A stretch of 64,000 nucleotides of DNA from Prevotella sp. (lineage in GTDB: Bacteria > Bacillota_I > Bacilli_A > ML615J-28 > CAG-313): positions 263,537 through 327,536 of the forward strand of contig JAMPDF010000001.1 of assembly GCA_023665755.1 (NCBI GenBank). Direction: 5' to 3'. Every line of letters begins with the position of its first letter. The first letter of the stretch is position 1. The translations under genes and the position numbers were made by a program. This document shows, piece by piece, positions 8,423 through 16,660 of this stretch. The notes beneath the pieces are model-generated. The model searched no databases, was not told where the DNA came from, and saw nothing but the letters and a program-made list of their open reading frames with translations.

Positions 8423-11400
8423 CTATATAAAATAACCATTTTCTGGTAAAAATACAAATAATTCATTTTCACCATTATGTGTCATTGCTTGTCGGTTAAT
8501 TCCAGTCGTTCCATATTTATTAAGTAGTGTTGTTCGATTTTGATCTGTATATATTCTCATTGCTCCTATTAGATAAGATGCATTAGTACCTGCATTTAAA
8601 GAGAATTTATAGAAATACTCTTTTCCTTCACAACTTACTCCGGTAATTTCTCCTTGTTCATCATAGTTAAAGTACATTTCATAACTTCCACTTTCATGAC
8701 TACGCTTTAATCCAATCACTTTACTTCCATCTAAAATGTATCTTTCTACAAAGTTTGTTCCAAGTTTCTTTACTCTAATCCCATCTTCATTATAGGTAAA
8801 ACTAATATCGTCAACTTGTTTTAACTTTCTTCCTTCCCAAATGAGATTTTCTCTTACTCCGTTTGTAATGATAGATGTAGGATTACCTTTATATGAGTCT
8901 TCATATTTGTATTCTTTAATAATACTATTATTTGTAAATCCATCTGTGATAGAAATTAATTGATCTTTGTTAATTGAAGAATAATGATAAGTTTCATCAT
9001 CAATTAATTGACCTTGAGAAGAACTTAATTGATGAGTAATAATATTCCTATTGGCATCATAAGTGAAGGTTTCAATATCTCCATTTGGATGAATTTCTTT
9101 AATTAATCGACCTAACTTATCATATTGATAACTAGATTCTGATTCGATAGTATCTTGCAATTTATCTTGTCTTTTGGTAATGTTACCCATACTATCGTAT
9201 TCATAATGAGTGCTGTGGGTATCTAAGTCTAATTCCTTCATCACTCGAAATTTATCGTAAACGTAAGTTGTTTTATAATTGCTTTTATTTGTTGTTATAG
9301 TTTTATCCTTAACTCTTCCTAAAGAATCTAAATGTTTTTTAATTGAAATTGTATTTCCATTTTCGAAAATATTTTGAACTAAAATTGAAACATCATTTAC
9401 TTCAAATTCTTTATCAGAATAAGCAAACATTTCAAGATAACCATTTAAAGAACTTGTTCCATCTTTTAGTGAACCTAGATATGTGATGGTGTCTGTTAAA
9501 TCACAAGTAATATTTTCTTCATATAGTAGACTTCCATCAATAAACATTTTAAAGTTGTTGTCTTTTATAAATAACACAATACTATACCAATGATTATAAA
9601 TAATTCTACTATTACATGCAAGTCGTTGACCATTTAATTCAAAACAAATGCATTCTTTGTTATCAATGTATTCAATAAATACTCCTAATTTTTGTGTTTC
9701 ATTATGATAACTAGCTAAAAGATAACGTTTTGTTGTCATTTCTTCATCTACTTTAAATTTAAAACTAATCATTCCTTTATTCTTTAGACTTAAATCATAT
9801 GCTAGTAGAGAGTGATTTCCATGTGTTAAATTACTTACATCATTAAATGCCCCATAAACGTGTCTCTTGATGGTTGGATCATATTTAAAGATTCTTGCTT
9901 TTTCTACTTTAAATGAGGAATCCGTTTTCATTAGGGCAACTGGTTTATTTCCTCTTGTTGACTCTAAACTTCCATTTAATGTAACCACATCAAAATCTTG
10001 ATAAACACTACCATTATAATAAGACACTCCTGTTGCTTTTACTGGAGTAGAATTTACTAAATACTTTAATCCCTCATAATAAATAGCTTTCATATCTTCT
10101 TTGATATAGTTAAATGATCCAAAGGACATCATACTTACTTTAAATGGTAAGGATAGTGAAGTAGAAACATTACTTTTATTAGATGATGTAGTAGATGTTG
10201 TAATTGGTGTTTGACTTGCAATAACAAGGTTACTAATTTCTGTTACATCAATTGTTGTATTAAATTCTGTTGTTACTTCATCATTAATAAATAATATACA
10301 TTTGCAACTATCTTCTAATTCATTTTTAAAGATTTTAATACCGACCAAATTCCATTCATTTAATTTTAAAACATTATTTGATGTTTTTGAATAATAGTTT
10401 TTAGTTTCTTCCTTATAGCCAATTTTACCACTACTTGTAACGTTTAAGAGAGCTAAATTACTTCTATTTTCATTTGCATCTTCTTTTTGAAATCTAAATA
10501 AGTTTTCTTCTTTAAATGTTCCACTTGGTTTTATCCACATATAAAATGTTTTATTATAGAAGAATCTTCTTTTCCAAGTATCTAAATCAAAGTATTTTCC
10601 ATTTGAATAGCCTGTTGGTTTATTGGAATTGAAAGTATCTAGTTTATACCATATAAAATCATAAGTATCTTCAAATTGATAAACATTCATTTTTATACTA
10701 TCATCATAGACTTGATTGATAGTTTTTAATGTAGGTTTAGCACCATATACTCCTTTTGAATTCATTCCACCCTTTACTATTTCATCATTATAGGCTTTTT
10801 CAAGTCTATTAAAGTATCCTTCTTTTGTATATTCATTGGTTTCATAATCGTATTCATAATCAAAACTTTTTTCAACATCTCCCATTTGATAAGATGTTTT
10901 TTGAAGATGATCTAAATTATCATAGGTATATGAAATTGATCTATTTTTATCATCTACTACTTTAATTAACTTTCCTTTTAAATCGTAGGTAAAATATTTT
11001 GATGTATTGTTTTTAACATCTATAATCTTAGAGACTTGTCCTTCTTCGTTGTATTCGTATTCAACAATAGTCGTTCCATTAAACTCTACTTCATCTATTT
11101 GATTATCTTCATTATAGAAGAAATCAAAACAATCTCCTGATAATCCATATTGTTTTTGACGAATGAGTCCTTTATTTACTCCATTGGTGATTTCATTATA
11201 GCTAAATTGATTGATAACTTCTCCATTTACACTAATTTGAGTTAGTCTTCCAAAATCGTTATGAACTAAATCATATTGCGTTCCATTTTCACCTGTCACT
11301 TTTTTGATTTGCTTTGTTTCATCATAAGTAAATTGATTGCCGTCTAAATAATACATATTGGCTCTTAAATATTGCAAAGTTAAATCTTTATTATAACCAT

Positions 11401-11734
11401 AATATTCACAAAATTCATTTGGATGTTGAAGTTGAGTAATACGTTCTAAATAATCATAATTTGTTAAAGTTACATCTCCATGTTCGTTTGTAGCTTTAGT
11501 GATATTCCCATAGTAATCTCGTTCTTGACTATTGATGATTGTTTCACCATCTACTGTAGTAATAGTTGTTTTCATAACATAATTATTTGTATCGTAGGTT
11601 ATCGTCACTACATTTCCTGATGTATCTGTTACTTTTTCTAATCTTCCTTTAGTATCATAATCATACTTAAAAGAACTTCCATCAGTTGAAACGACTTCTC
11701 TAATTTGATTATCATCATTATAGTCGATTCGCAT
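8423..11734 (-). CDS. RHS/YD-repeat secreted protein, 5'-truncated and chimeric
   Basis: Many YD repeats are visible (YDYDTKGRLEKVTD, YEYNEEGQVSKI, YDKLGRLIKE, YDANRNI), with a LamG/concanavalin-like region in the middle (about residues 590-770) and a second YD block. The frame stays open and coding-like upstream of the ATG at 11734 to about 11896 (DKVEVGVEYSGGNTAYFDAF), so that ATG, which lacks a ribosome binding site, is not the original start. There is no signal peptide and no promoter, and the terminator of the next gene lies just upstream, so the 5' end has been deleted. Near 8595-8625 the RHS sequence (GVSCEGKEYFY) switches directly into the tail shared with the subtilase (FSLNAGTNASYLIGAM). 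No RHS-associated core or toxin tip is present. Probably not expressed. Confidence 0.75.
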   Translation of the reverse strand: MRIDYNDDNQIREVVSTDGSSFKYDYDTKGRLEKVTDTSGNVVTITYDTNNYVMKTTITTVDGETIINSQERDYYGNITKATNEHGDVTLTNYDYLERITQLQHPNEFCEYYGYNKDLTLQYLRANMYYLDGNQFTYDETKQIKKVTGENGTQYDLVHNDFGRLTQISVNGEVINQFSYNEITNGVNKGLIRQKQYGLSGDCFDFFYNEDNQIDEVEFNGTTIVEYEYNEEGQVSKIIDVKNNTSKYFTYDLKGKLIKVVDDKNRSISYTYDNLDHLQKTSYQMGDVEKSFDYEYDYETNEYTKEGYFNRLEKAYNDEIVKGGMNSKGVYGAKPTLKTINQVYDDSIKMNVYQFEDTYDFIWYKLDTFNSNKPTGYSNGKYFDLDTWKRRFFYNKTFYMWIKPSGTFKEENLFRFQKEDANENRSNLALLNVTSSGKIGYKEETKNYYSKTSNNVLKLNEWNLVGIKIFKNELEDSCKCILFINDEVTTEFNTTIDVTEISNLVIASQTPITTSTTSSNKSNVSTSLSLPFKVSMMSFGSFNYIKEDMKAIYYEGLKYLVNSTPVKATGVSYYNGSVYQDFDVVTLNGSLESTRGNKPVALMKTDSSFKVEKARIFKYDPTIKRHVYGAFNDVSNLTHGNHSLLAYDLSLKNKGMISFKFKVDEEMTTKRYLLASYHNETQKLGVFIEYIDNKECICFELNGQRLACNSRIIYNHWYSIVLFIKDNNFKMFIDGSLLYEENITCDLTDTITYLGSLKDGTSSLNGYLEMFAYSDKEFEVNDVSILVQNIFENGNTISIKKHLDSLGRVKDKTITTNKSNYKTTYVYDKFRVMKELDLDTHSTHYEYDSMGNITKRQDKLQDTIESESSYQYDKLGRLIKEIHPNGDIETFTYDANRNIITHQLSSSQGQLIDDETYHYSSINKDQLISITDGFTNNSIIKEYKYEDSYKGNPTSIITNGVRENLIWEGRKLKQVDDISFTYNEDGIRVKKLGTNFVERYILDGSKVIGLKRSHESGSYEMYFNYDEQGEITGVSCEGKEYFYKFSLNAGTNASYLIGAMRIYTDQNRTTLLNKYGTTGINRQAMTHNGENELFVFLPENGYFI

Positions 11735-11896
11735 TGAACTTGCATCATCACCAACTACTTCAGTAAGATTTCCCCTTTCATCATAATTATAATATTTACC
11801 ATAGGAATCTTTATAAAGTTGGAATGCATCAAAATAAGCTGTATTTCCTCCGCTATATTCAACACCAACTTCTACTTTATCAAAGTCATATTCTGG
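11735..11896 (-). pseudogene. In-frame upstream remnant of the RHS gene
   Basis: Continuous with the RHS frame. It encodes GGNTAYFDAFQLYKDSYGKY and YDERGNLTEV, a layout found just before the first YD repeats in many RHS/WapA-like proteins. No ATG or ribosome binding site precedes it. The similarity ends at about 11896, where the terminator region of the gene on its right begins. Confidence 0.6.
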
Positions 11897-11934
11897 GGGG
11901 TTTATCCTAAAAATCTTTTTTTGTTTTGAAATAT

Positions 11935-11965
11935 GAAAAAAAGCATAGACTTTTACATCTATGCT
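11935..11965 (-). terminator. Rho-independent terminator
   Basis: Stem AGCATAGA / TCTATGCT with an 8-base loop, followed on the minus strand by TTTTTTT. It lies 10 bases past the stop at 11976 and would block read-through into the RHS remnant. Confidence 0.8.
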
Positions 11966-11975
11966 TATTGATATT

Positions 11976-14117
11976 CTATATAACTTCTATTCTTATATAA
12001 ATCGTATAATTTGGATTGTATTTATATGTTCCCTTAATTGTTACAAATCCTTCTTGTGTTCCTGTAATTGTTCCAAAACTACTTACTGTTACCATTCCTG
12101 TATCATTTGGTAATTGTCTTATAACTTGCCATTCAAAATCTTGAACACTTGTTGTTGGACTATCTTCACCTAAACAAATTAATCTTGTATATCCTCTATG
12201 TATTGTGACTTCTGGATTAATTCCAACTGGAATAGCTTGTCCTTTTCCACTAGTGACTTCTGTTCCACTTATCGTTCCACCAATTCTTACATCCATTCCA
12301 TATTGTAAATATATTGGCTCTACTTCTTCTGGATATGGTAAGACTTCAATTTCAAGTGTTGCTATTCTTCTTGTATCTTTTTTATACACTGCTTGTATTT
12401 TAACTTTTCCTACTCCTATTGCGGTTATCGTTCCATAAGCACTAACCTTTGCGATACTTTCATCCATTGAATACCAATTATAATTTAATCTTGATGTTTT
12501 ATCTGGAGCATTTTCTCCTAAATATAAATATCTTGTGTAACCCTGTGTCATTGTTGTTCCACCCAGTAATCCATTATTAAGTCTTACTTCGCTTCCACAA
12601 TCTTGATTACTTATATCGGTTACAATCTCAAATCCATATTCTATTTTTATTTCTTTTTCGATTCCAATGTATAATTTTCCTAAACCTTTACTATCAAAAT
12701 AACAAATAATAATATCTTTAGGTTCTGTAACATCAAGTTTAAATTGCATCACACCATTCATTTGGTCAAGAGATTTGGTTTGAAGTAAATTATAATTTCC
12801 ATTATTATCTTTTTCTACAACAATAAATTTCATTTCTTCTTGTTGTTCACCCTCATAATTTATGTCAAATCGATAGGTTCCTACACGATCAATATGGAAA
12901 GTTTGTGCATAATCTCCTAATTGAATGCTACTAAAATCATAATATTTATCTTCATCATTCATTGTTTTGACTGGCAATTCGTCTATTTTTTCTACATAAA
13001 GTTCTAAACCATTTAATTCTTTTTGTGGATAACGTATGTCTACTTGATAAGTTTCTTTAGCTCTTGCATAAAACATCAAGTTATTCATATTTTCTTTTGT
13101 AATTGCTTCACCAACAAAATTATCATATTTATCAACTACATTTCCTTGTGAGTCTGTAATAATAATTGCATTTTTTGGATATGCTATATCTCCAGATTTT
13201 GCTGCTTCAAGTCTTAGTCGATAAAAGCCTTCCTCTTTGGTATAAAATTCATAAATATTTTGATTATTGTGTAAATGATTCATTACATCTATTTTATCTT
13301 TATCAGCAATATTTTCTTGTTTTGTAATTGGATATGGTTTTAATACTCCTTTAATCTTTCCTAAATTACTTTTATCTGTATGCACTAATTCAATGTAATA
13401 TGTTCCTATATCCAATTTGGTAAATATATAATTTTGATAATCTTCACCCGTATCATGAAGCGTAATCCCTTTTTCTAATATTACACCATCTGAATTATGT
13501 AGAAACATATCTAATGAATAAGGTGAATCAAATGTAAAGTCATAACTTCCTTTACATTCAATATTAACTTGATAAACTCTTTTCCCTTTATGCCCAATTC
13601 CGTTTTGTAATTGATGAGGATGAGTTCTGCAGTGTAATGCATATGTTCCATCTGGATTTTTTTCTTTTTTACATTCGGCACATACCCATTTTCCTATTTC
13701 ATAATTAAATTCAAAATGGTGTTCCTCACTTAGAGATGCCTCTCCACAAGGACATTTACCAAAATGTGAATCGTCTAATATAGATTCATATACAAATTGA
13801 TGACGATGTGGTCGAAAATATCTTACACTTGTGCATCTATAGTCAGACCCCGTATAAGGACAATAATCACCTTTGTGTTCATACAATCCTGCTTTTCCCC
13901 ACTTAGATGATACAATTATTTTACTCGCCTCACTTGGTGAATTATCTAAAACAGGTTGTTGAATTTCTTCCACAATTCCTGAGTGTAAATTCATATATGT
14001 TGGATAACCTTTTACATAACCAAAATAGCATATTTTGTCTCCAACTTTCAAGGACTCTTTGGTAACATCAATTTCATCATAGCTATAATCACTATAATAT
14101 GGACTTGGATCATCCAT
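11976..14117 (-). CDS. C-terminal part of a secreted NlpC/P60-like protein with Ig-like tail (frameshifted)
   Basis: The 713-codon frame starts MDDPSPYYSDYSYDEI, but coding continues upstream in frame to about 14241 with the motif YNCHSYAWYSQDLN. Together with LHSGIVEE (His45) and VSSKWGKAGLYEH this looks like the Cys-His core of a papain/NlpC-P60-type peptidase or amidase (inference from motif layout). Next come Cys/His pairs (CPCGEA, WVCAECKK) that may bind zinc, two beta-rich pre-peptidase-like domains, and two Ig-like modules (SRLNYNWYS and VSSFGTITG) related to the subtilase tail. The N-terminal portion with the signal peptide is in another frame at 14234-14662, separated by a one-base slip in a T7 run (14242-14248). 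As it stands the full protein cannot be made without frameshifting. Confidence 0.7.
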   Translation of the reverse strand: MDDPSPYYSDYSYDEIDVTKESLKVGDKICYFGYVKGYPTYMNLHSGIVEEIQQPVLDNSPSEASKIIVSSKWGKAGLYEHKGDYCPYTGSDYRCTSVRYFRPHRHQFVYESILDDSHFGKCPCGEASLSEEHHFEFNYEIGKWVCAECKKEKNPDGTYALHCRTHPHQLQNGIGHKGKRVYQVNIECKGSYDFTFDSPYSLDMFLHNSDGVILEKGITLHDTGEDYQNYIFTKLDIGTYYIELVHTDKSNLGKIKGVLKPYPITKQENIADKDKIDVMNHLHNNQNIYEFYTKEEGFYRLRLEAAKSGDIAYPKNAIIITDSQGNVVDKYDNFVGEAITKENMNNLMFYARAKETYQVDIRYPQKELNGLELYVEKIDELPVKTMNDEDKYYDFSSIQLGDYAQTFHIDRVGTYRFDINYEGEQQEEMKFIVVEKDNNGNYNLLQTKSLDQMNGVMQFKLDVTEPKDIIICYFDSKGLGKLYIGIEKEIKIEYGFEIVTDISNQDCGSEVRLNNGLLGGTTMTQGYTRYLYLGENAPDKTSRLNYNWYSMDESIAKVSAYGTITAIGVGKVKIQAVYKKDTRRIATLEIEVLPYPEEVEPIYLQYGMDVRIGGTISGTEVTSGKGQAIPVGINPEVTIHRGYTRLICLGEDSPTTSVQDFEWQVIRQLPNDTGMVTVSSFGTITGTQEGFVTIKGTYKYNPNYTIYIRIEVI

Positions 14118-14233
14118 CCAATATTTATTTGTATTTAAATCTTGACTATACCATGCATATGAATGACAATTATACTTTTTTGTCGCTGTTGATATAAATT
14201 TTGCATCGGGATATAGTGAAGAATATTCAGAAT

Positions 14234-14662
14234 TTATACTATTTTTTTAACTTTTAAATAGTCCAAAAAATATTCTTTTACTTTCACTTCACTCCCCCTA
14301 GGTGTATAGATTATCTCAGAAGAAGAGAAAATTTCTGAACAACTTCTTGATTTTTCTTCTTCAAAATCTAAAAATTCAGACTCTATTCTTATATATATTT
14401 CTTCATAATATGGTTTATAATGGTTATATTCTTTATGGTTTTCAAGATATGAATCTAATTCACCAAATACAAAATGCTTTTTTAGTTCTTCGCTACTAAA
14501 TAAAAAATACGTATCTTCATTAAAAGATTCTAAAAAATCCATTATGAAATCATCACTAATTTGTATACTTTGTTCTTGTTGTGCTTGTACTTTATTTAAA
14601 TTACTACTAGAAAATAAACATAATGATAAAACTATCATTATAAATCGAATCATTCTTTTCAC
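14234..14662 (-). pseudogene. Signal-peptide N-terminal part of the frameshifted NlpC/P60-like protein
   Basis: This 142-codon frame begins at a GTG (14662) 11 bases after AAGGGGG. The product has a signal peptide ending KVQAQ and the same first 108 or so residues as the protein at 15166-15723. After YTPRGSEVKV it diverges and stops at 14234. One added A in the minus-strand A7 run (plus-strand T7, 14242-14248) would join it to the in-frame sequence that runs on to 11976, making a protein of about 900 residues. Read as the broken 5' part of that gene. Confidence 0.7.
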
Positions 14663-14696
14663 AAAATTCTTTTCCCCCTTTTATTTATTGCTTTTT

Positions 14697-15080
14697 TTAC
14701 TCGCAAAATAAGAATTCTTGTATTGATTCTATGTCAACTTTGCTTTCTGAAATATATAAATATTTATTGTTTTTTAATAGTTGTATCCTACCTGATGGAT
14801 ATACAAAATAAGTTTTTGGTATCCCTATTTTATAATAAATTGTTATATCAATTTCCTCCCCACATAATTCTTCTTTTAAATCAACAGGAATTTCTTTATA
14901 TTTTACAAATTTTTGCTCTTCTATTATTTTAGATAATTTTTCTATATTTCCTTCTTGAGTTATATGTGTAATATGACTTGAAGTTATATAACTAATATCT
15001 ATTTCACTAACTTTTTTTGAACATGATGTCAACCCCATCATGAATAATACAATTCCTATTAAAATAATTATTCTCTTCAT
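14697..15080 (-). CDS. Predicted lipoprotein (copy 1) upstream of peptidase-like gene
   Basis: A 127-residue product with a lipoprotein signal and lipobox GLTSC at residues 16-20, then a small domain with IEKLSKIIEEQKFVKYKEIP and a strongly conserved end (YPSGRIQLLKNNK, SKVDIESIQEFLFCE). It is the duplicate of the gene at 15758-16138; the middle is divergent and the ends nearly identical. It starts at an ATG after AAGGAGGAATGC. The peptidase-like gene starts 34 bases downstream, so they are co-transcribed. Its function is unknown. A cell-surface inhibitor or immunity role for the secreted peptidase-like partner is possible but unproven. Confidence 0.75.
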   Translation of the reverse strand: MKRIIILIGIVLFMMGLTSCSKKVSEIDISYITSSHITHITQEGNIEKLSKIIEEQKFVKYKEIPVDLKEELCGEEIDITIYYKIGIPKTYFVYPSGRIQLLKNNKYLYISESKVDIESIQEFLFCE

Positions 15081-15117
15081 GCATTCCTCCTTAATATTAT
15101 TTCTATTTTATTTTTAC

Positions 15118-15159
15118 TTAAATCCACAGGAATCTTCCTGTTCTTAATATAATTTTCAT
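15118..15159 (-). CDS. 13-codon micro-ORF, copy 1 (MKIILRTGRFLWI)
   Basis: ATG at 15159, preceded by AAAGGAGG that overlaps the stop codon of the upstream 185-residue gene. It encodes MKIILRTGRFLWI and ends 37 bases before the lipoprotein ATG. The second copy at 16175-16216 encodes the same 13 residues with two base differences, both synonymous. It may be a leader peptide for the lipoprotein gene or a chance frame in duplicated DNA. Confidence 0.35.
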   Translation of the reverse strand: MKIILRTGRFLWI

Positions 15160-15165
15160 TCTATA

Positions 15166-15723
15166 TCAATCCTCCTTTGTAACCTTAGTTTTATTTAAAT
15201 CTTGACTATACCATGCATATGAATGACAATTATATTTATTCGTTGAAGTAGATAAAAATTTTGCTTCAGGATATGACGATGAATACTTAGAATTATTATT
15301 TTTTTTAGTAAAACCAAACAAATCAAAAATAAATTTCGTTACTTTCACTTCACTCCCCCTAGGTGTATAGACCGTTTTAGAAAAGGCAAAAATATCTGTA
15401 CAACTTCTTGATTTTTCTTCTTCAAAATCTAAAAATTCAGACTCTATTCTTATATATATTTCTTCATAATATGGTTTATAATGGTTATATTCTTTATGGT
15501 TTTCAAGATATGAATCTAATTCACCAAATACAAAATGCTTTTTTAGTTCTTCGCTACTAAATAAAAAATACGTATCTTCATTAAAAGATTCTAAAAAATC
15601 CATTATGAAATCATCACTAATTTGTATACTTTGTTCTTGTTGTGCTTGTACTTTATTTAAATTACTACTAGAAAATAAACATAATGATAAAACTATCATT
15701 ATAAATCGAATCATTCTTTTCAC
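15166..15723 (-). CDS. Truncated copy of the NlpC/P60-like secreted protein
   Basis: A 185-residue product with signal peptide (cleavage near VQAQ, residue 28). Residues 1-108 are identical to the start of the split gene at 14234-14662. The frame is intact through the region where the other copy is broken (KKNNNSKYSSSYPEAKF) and reaches the catalytic-type motif YNCHSYAWYSQDLN. It then ends after nine more residues (KTKVTKED) because the tandem-duplication junction lies there. It keeps the putative catalytic Cys but lacks the His region, so it should be inactive as a peptidase. The start is a GTG at 15723 after AAGGGGG. The SD of the micro-ORF overlaps its stop. Confidence 0.7.
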   Translation of the reverse strand: MKRMIRFIMIVLSLCLFSSSNLNKVQAQQEQSIQISDDFIMDFLESFNEDTYFLFSSEELKKHFVFGELDSYLENHKEYNHYKPYYEEIYIRIESEFLDFEEEKSRSCTDIFAFSKTVYTPRGSEVKVTKFIFDLFGFTKKNNNSKYSSSYPEAKFLSTSTNKYNCHSYAWYSQDLNKTKVTKED

Positions 15724-15757
15724 GAAATTCTTTTCCCCCTTTTATTTATTGCTTTTT

Positions 15758-16138
15758 TTACTCGCAAAATAAGAATTCTTGTATTGATTCTATGTCAACT
15801 TTGCTTTCTGAAATATACAAATTTTTATTGTTTTTTAGTAGTTGTATCCTACCCGATGGATATACCCAATAAAATTTTGGTATTCCTATTTTATAATAAA
15901 TATCTATACTAATTGTTTCCCCTTTTAATTCTTCTCGTAAATTAGATGGAATTTCTTTATATTTAATAAATTTTTGTTCTTCTATTATTTTAGACAATTT
16001 TTCTATATTTTCCTTTTGAGTCATATATGTGTGTGTACTCATAACTGTATAACCAATATCAATCATACTAACATTTGAACATGATGTTAAACCCATCATG
16101 CATAATACAATTCCTACTAAAATGACTATTCTCTTCAT
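15758..16138 (-). CDS. Predicted lipoprotein (copy 2)
   Basis: A 126-residue product with lipobox GLTSC; the duplicate of the lipoprotein at 14697-15080. The conserved end (YPSGRIQLLKNNK, SKVDIESIQEFLFCE) is identical, while residues 22-85 have many substitutions. It starts at an ATG after AAAGGAGGAATGT and is followed 34 bases later by the 185-codon peptidase-head gene. Its role is unknown; see copy 1. Confidence 0.75.
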   Translation of the reverse strand: MKRIVILVGIVLCMMGLTSCSNVSMIDIGYTVMSTHTYMTQKENIEKLSKIIEEQKFIKYKEIPSNLREELKGETISIDIYYKIGIPKFYWVYPSGRIQLLKNNKNLYISESKVDIESIQEFLFCE

Positions 16139-16174
16139 ACATTCCTCCTTTATTATCCGTTTTTATTTACAAGC

Positions 16175-16216
16175 TTAAATCCACAGGAATCTTCCTGTTC
16201 TTAGTATGATTTTCAT
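16175..16216 (-). CDS. 13-codon micro-ORF, copy 2 (MKIILRTGRFLWI)
   Basis: ATG at 16216 after AAAGGAGG; same peptide as copy 1 with only synonymous changes (ATT/ATC and TTA/CTA). The surrounding bases are more diverged. It lies 36 bases upstream of the copy 2 lipoprotein start. Confidence 0.35.
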   Translation of the reverse strand: MKIILRTGRFLWI

Positions 16217-16562
16217 TTGATATCAATCCTCCTTTGTAACCTTAATTTTATTTAAAACTTTGATTCACATTAAAGATTGGTAGTGTTTTTTATCAGCACT
16301 GCTTTGTTTTTATTTAAAATTCTTTTCTCAATTTTATTTTAACATATTATTTATCTTTTTTAAAATAATTCAATAACTTTTTTGTTAATTTACCTTTTTC
16401 GTTGGTTCAAGTCTCGTTTTTTTATTTTTTTGTAAAAAAATAGCCCTAAAATTGAAAATAGTTTTTTACTCTTTTTTTCAATTTCAAGGCATTAAAAAAG
16501 CCCTAATTTACTTATGTTTTTTAGGGCTCACAAGGCAAAATAGCCTTTTCGTATGCATTACA
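16217..16562. other. Intergenic region: duplication edge, AT-rich DNA and terminator
   Basis: From 16217 to about 16262 there is a third, degraded edge of the 1.06-kb duplication (codons for LNKIKVTKED then a stop). About 16263-16440 is AT-rich with no gene recognised and must hold the leftward promoter of the copy 2 operon. The tRNA/gltX terminator is at 16494-16528. Confidence 0.5.
16494..16528 (-). terminator. Rho-independent terminator of gltX-tRNA-Glu
   Basis: Stem AGCCCTAA / TTAGGGCT followed on the minus strand by TTTTTT; 35 bases past the tRNA 3' end. Confidence 0.8.
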
Positions 16563-16639
16563 TGGTAGCCAGCACGGGGTTCGAACCCGCGAATCTCGCC
16601 TTGAGAGGGCGATGTGTTAGACCACTTCACCAGCTGGCC
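16563..16639 (-). tRNA. tRNA-Glu (anticodon CTC)
   Basis: A 77-base cloverleaf folds by eye: acceptor GGCCAGC / GCTGGCT (first pair G-T), D arm, anticodon stem TCGCC / GGCGA with loop CTCTCAA (anticodon CTC, reading GAG), a 5-base variable loop, and T arm GCGGG-TTCGAAC-CCCGT. The 3' CCA is encoded. It lies 21 bases downstream of gltX on the same strand and ahead of a terminator, so it is probably processed from the gltX transcript. Confidence 0.95.
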
Positions 16640-16660
16640 ATAACTAAGAAGTAAGTCTTC

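Larger units (their letters stand above)
14131..16262 (-). repeat. 1.06-kb tandem duplication (lipoprotein plus peptidase-head unit)
   Basis: The sequence TTATTTAAATCTTGACTATA and its flank occurs at 14131, 15191 and, degraded, at 16248, a spacing of about 1060 bp. Each unit carries a lipoprotein gene and the 5' half of the peptidase-like gene. The junction falls after the codons for SQDLN. The first 330 bases or so of the peptidase-like copies are virtually identical while the following 100 bases differ, which suggests gene conversion. Confidence 0.8.

Noticed and set aside
8423..11734. Active polymorphic RHS toxin
   Set aside because: No RHS-associated core end, no toxin tip, no signal peptide, lost 5' end and a frameshift; it is more likely a remnant.
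14131..16262. Insertion sequence behind the duplication
   Set aside because: No transposase frame, no terminal inverted repeats; a simple tandem duplication joined at TTATTTAAAT explains the layout.
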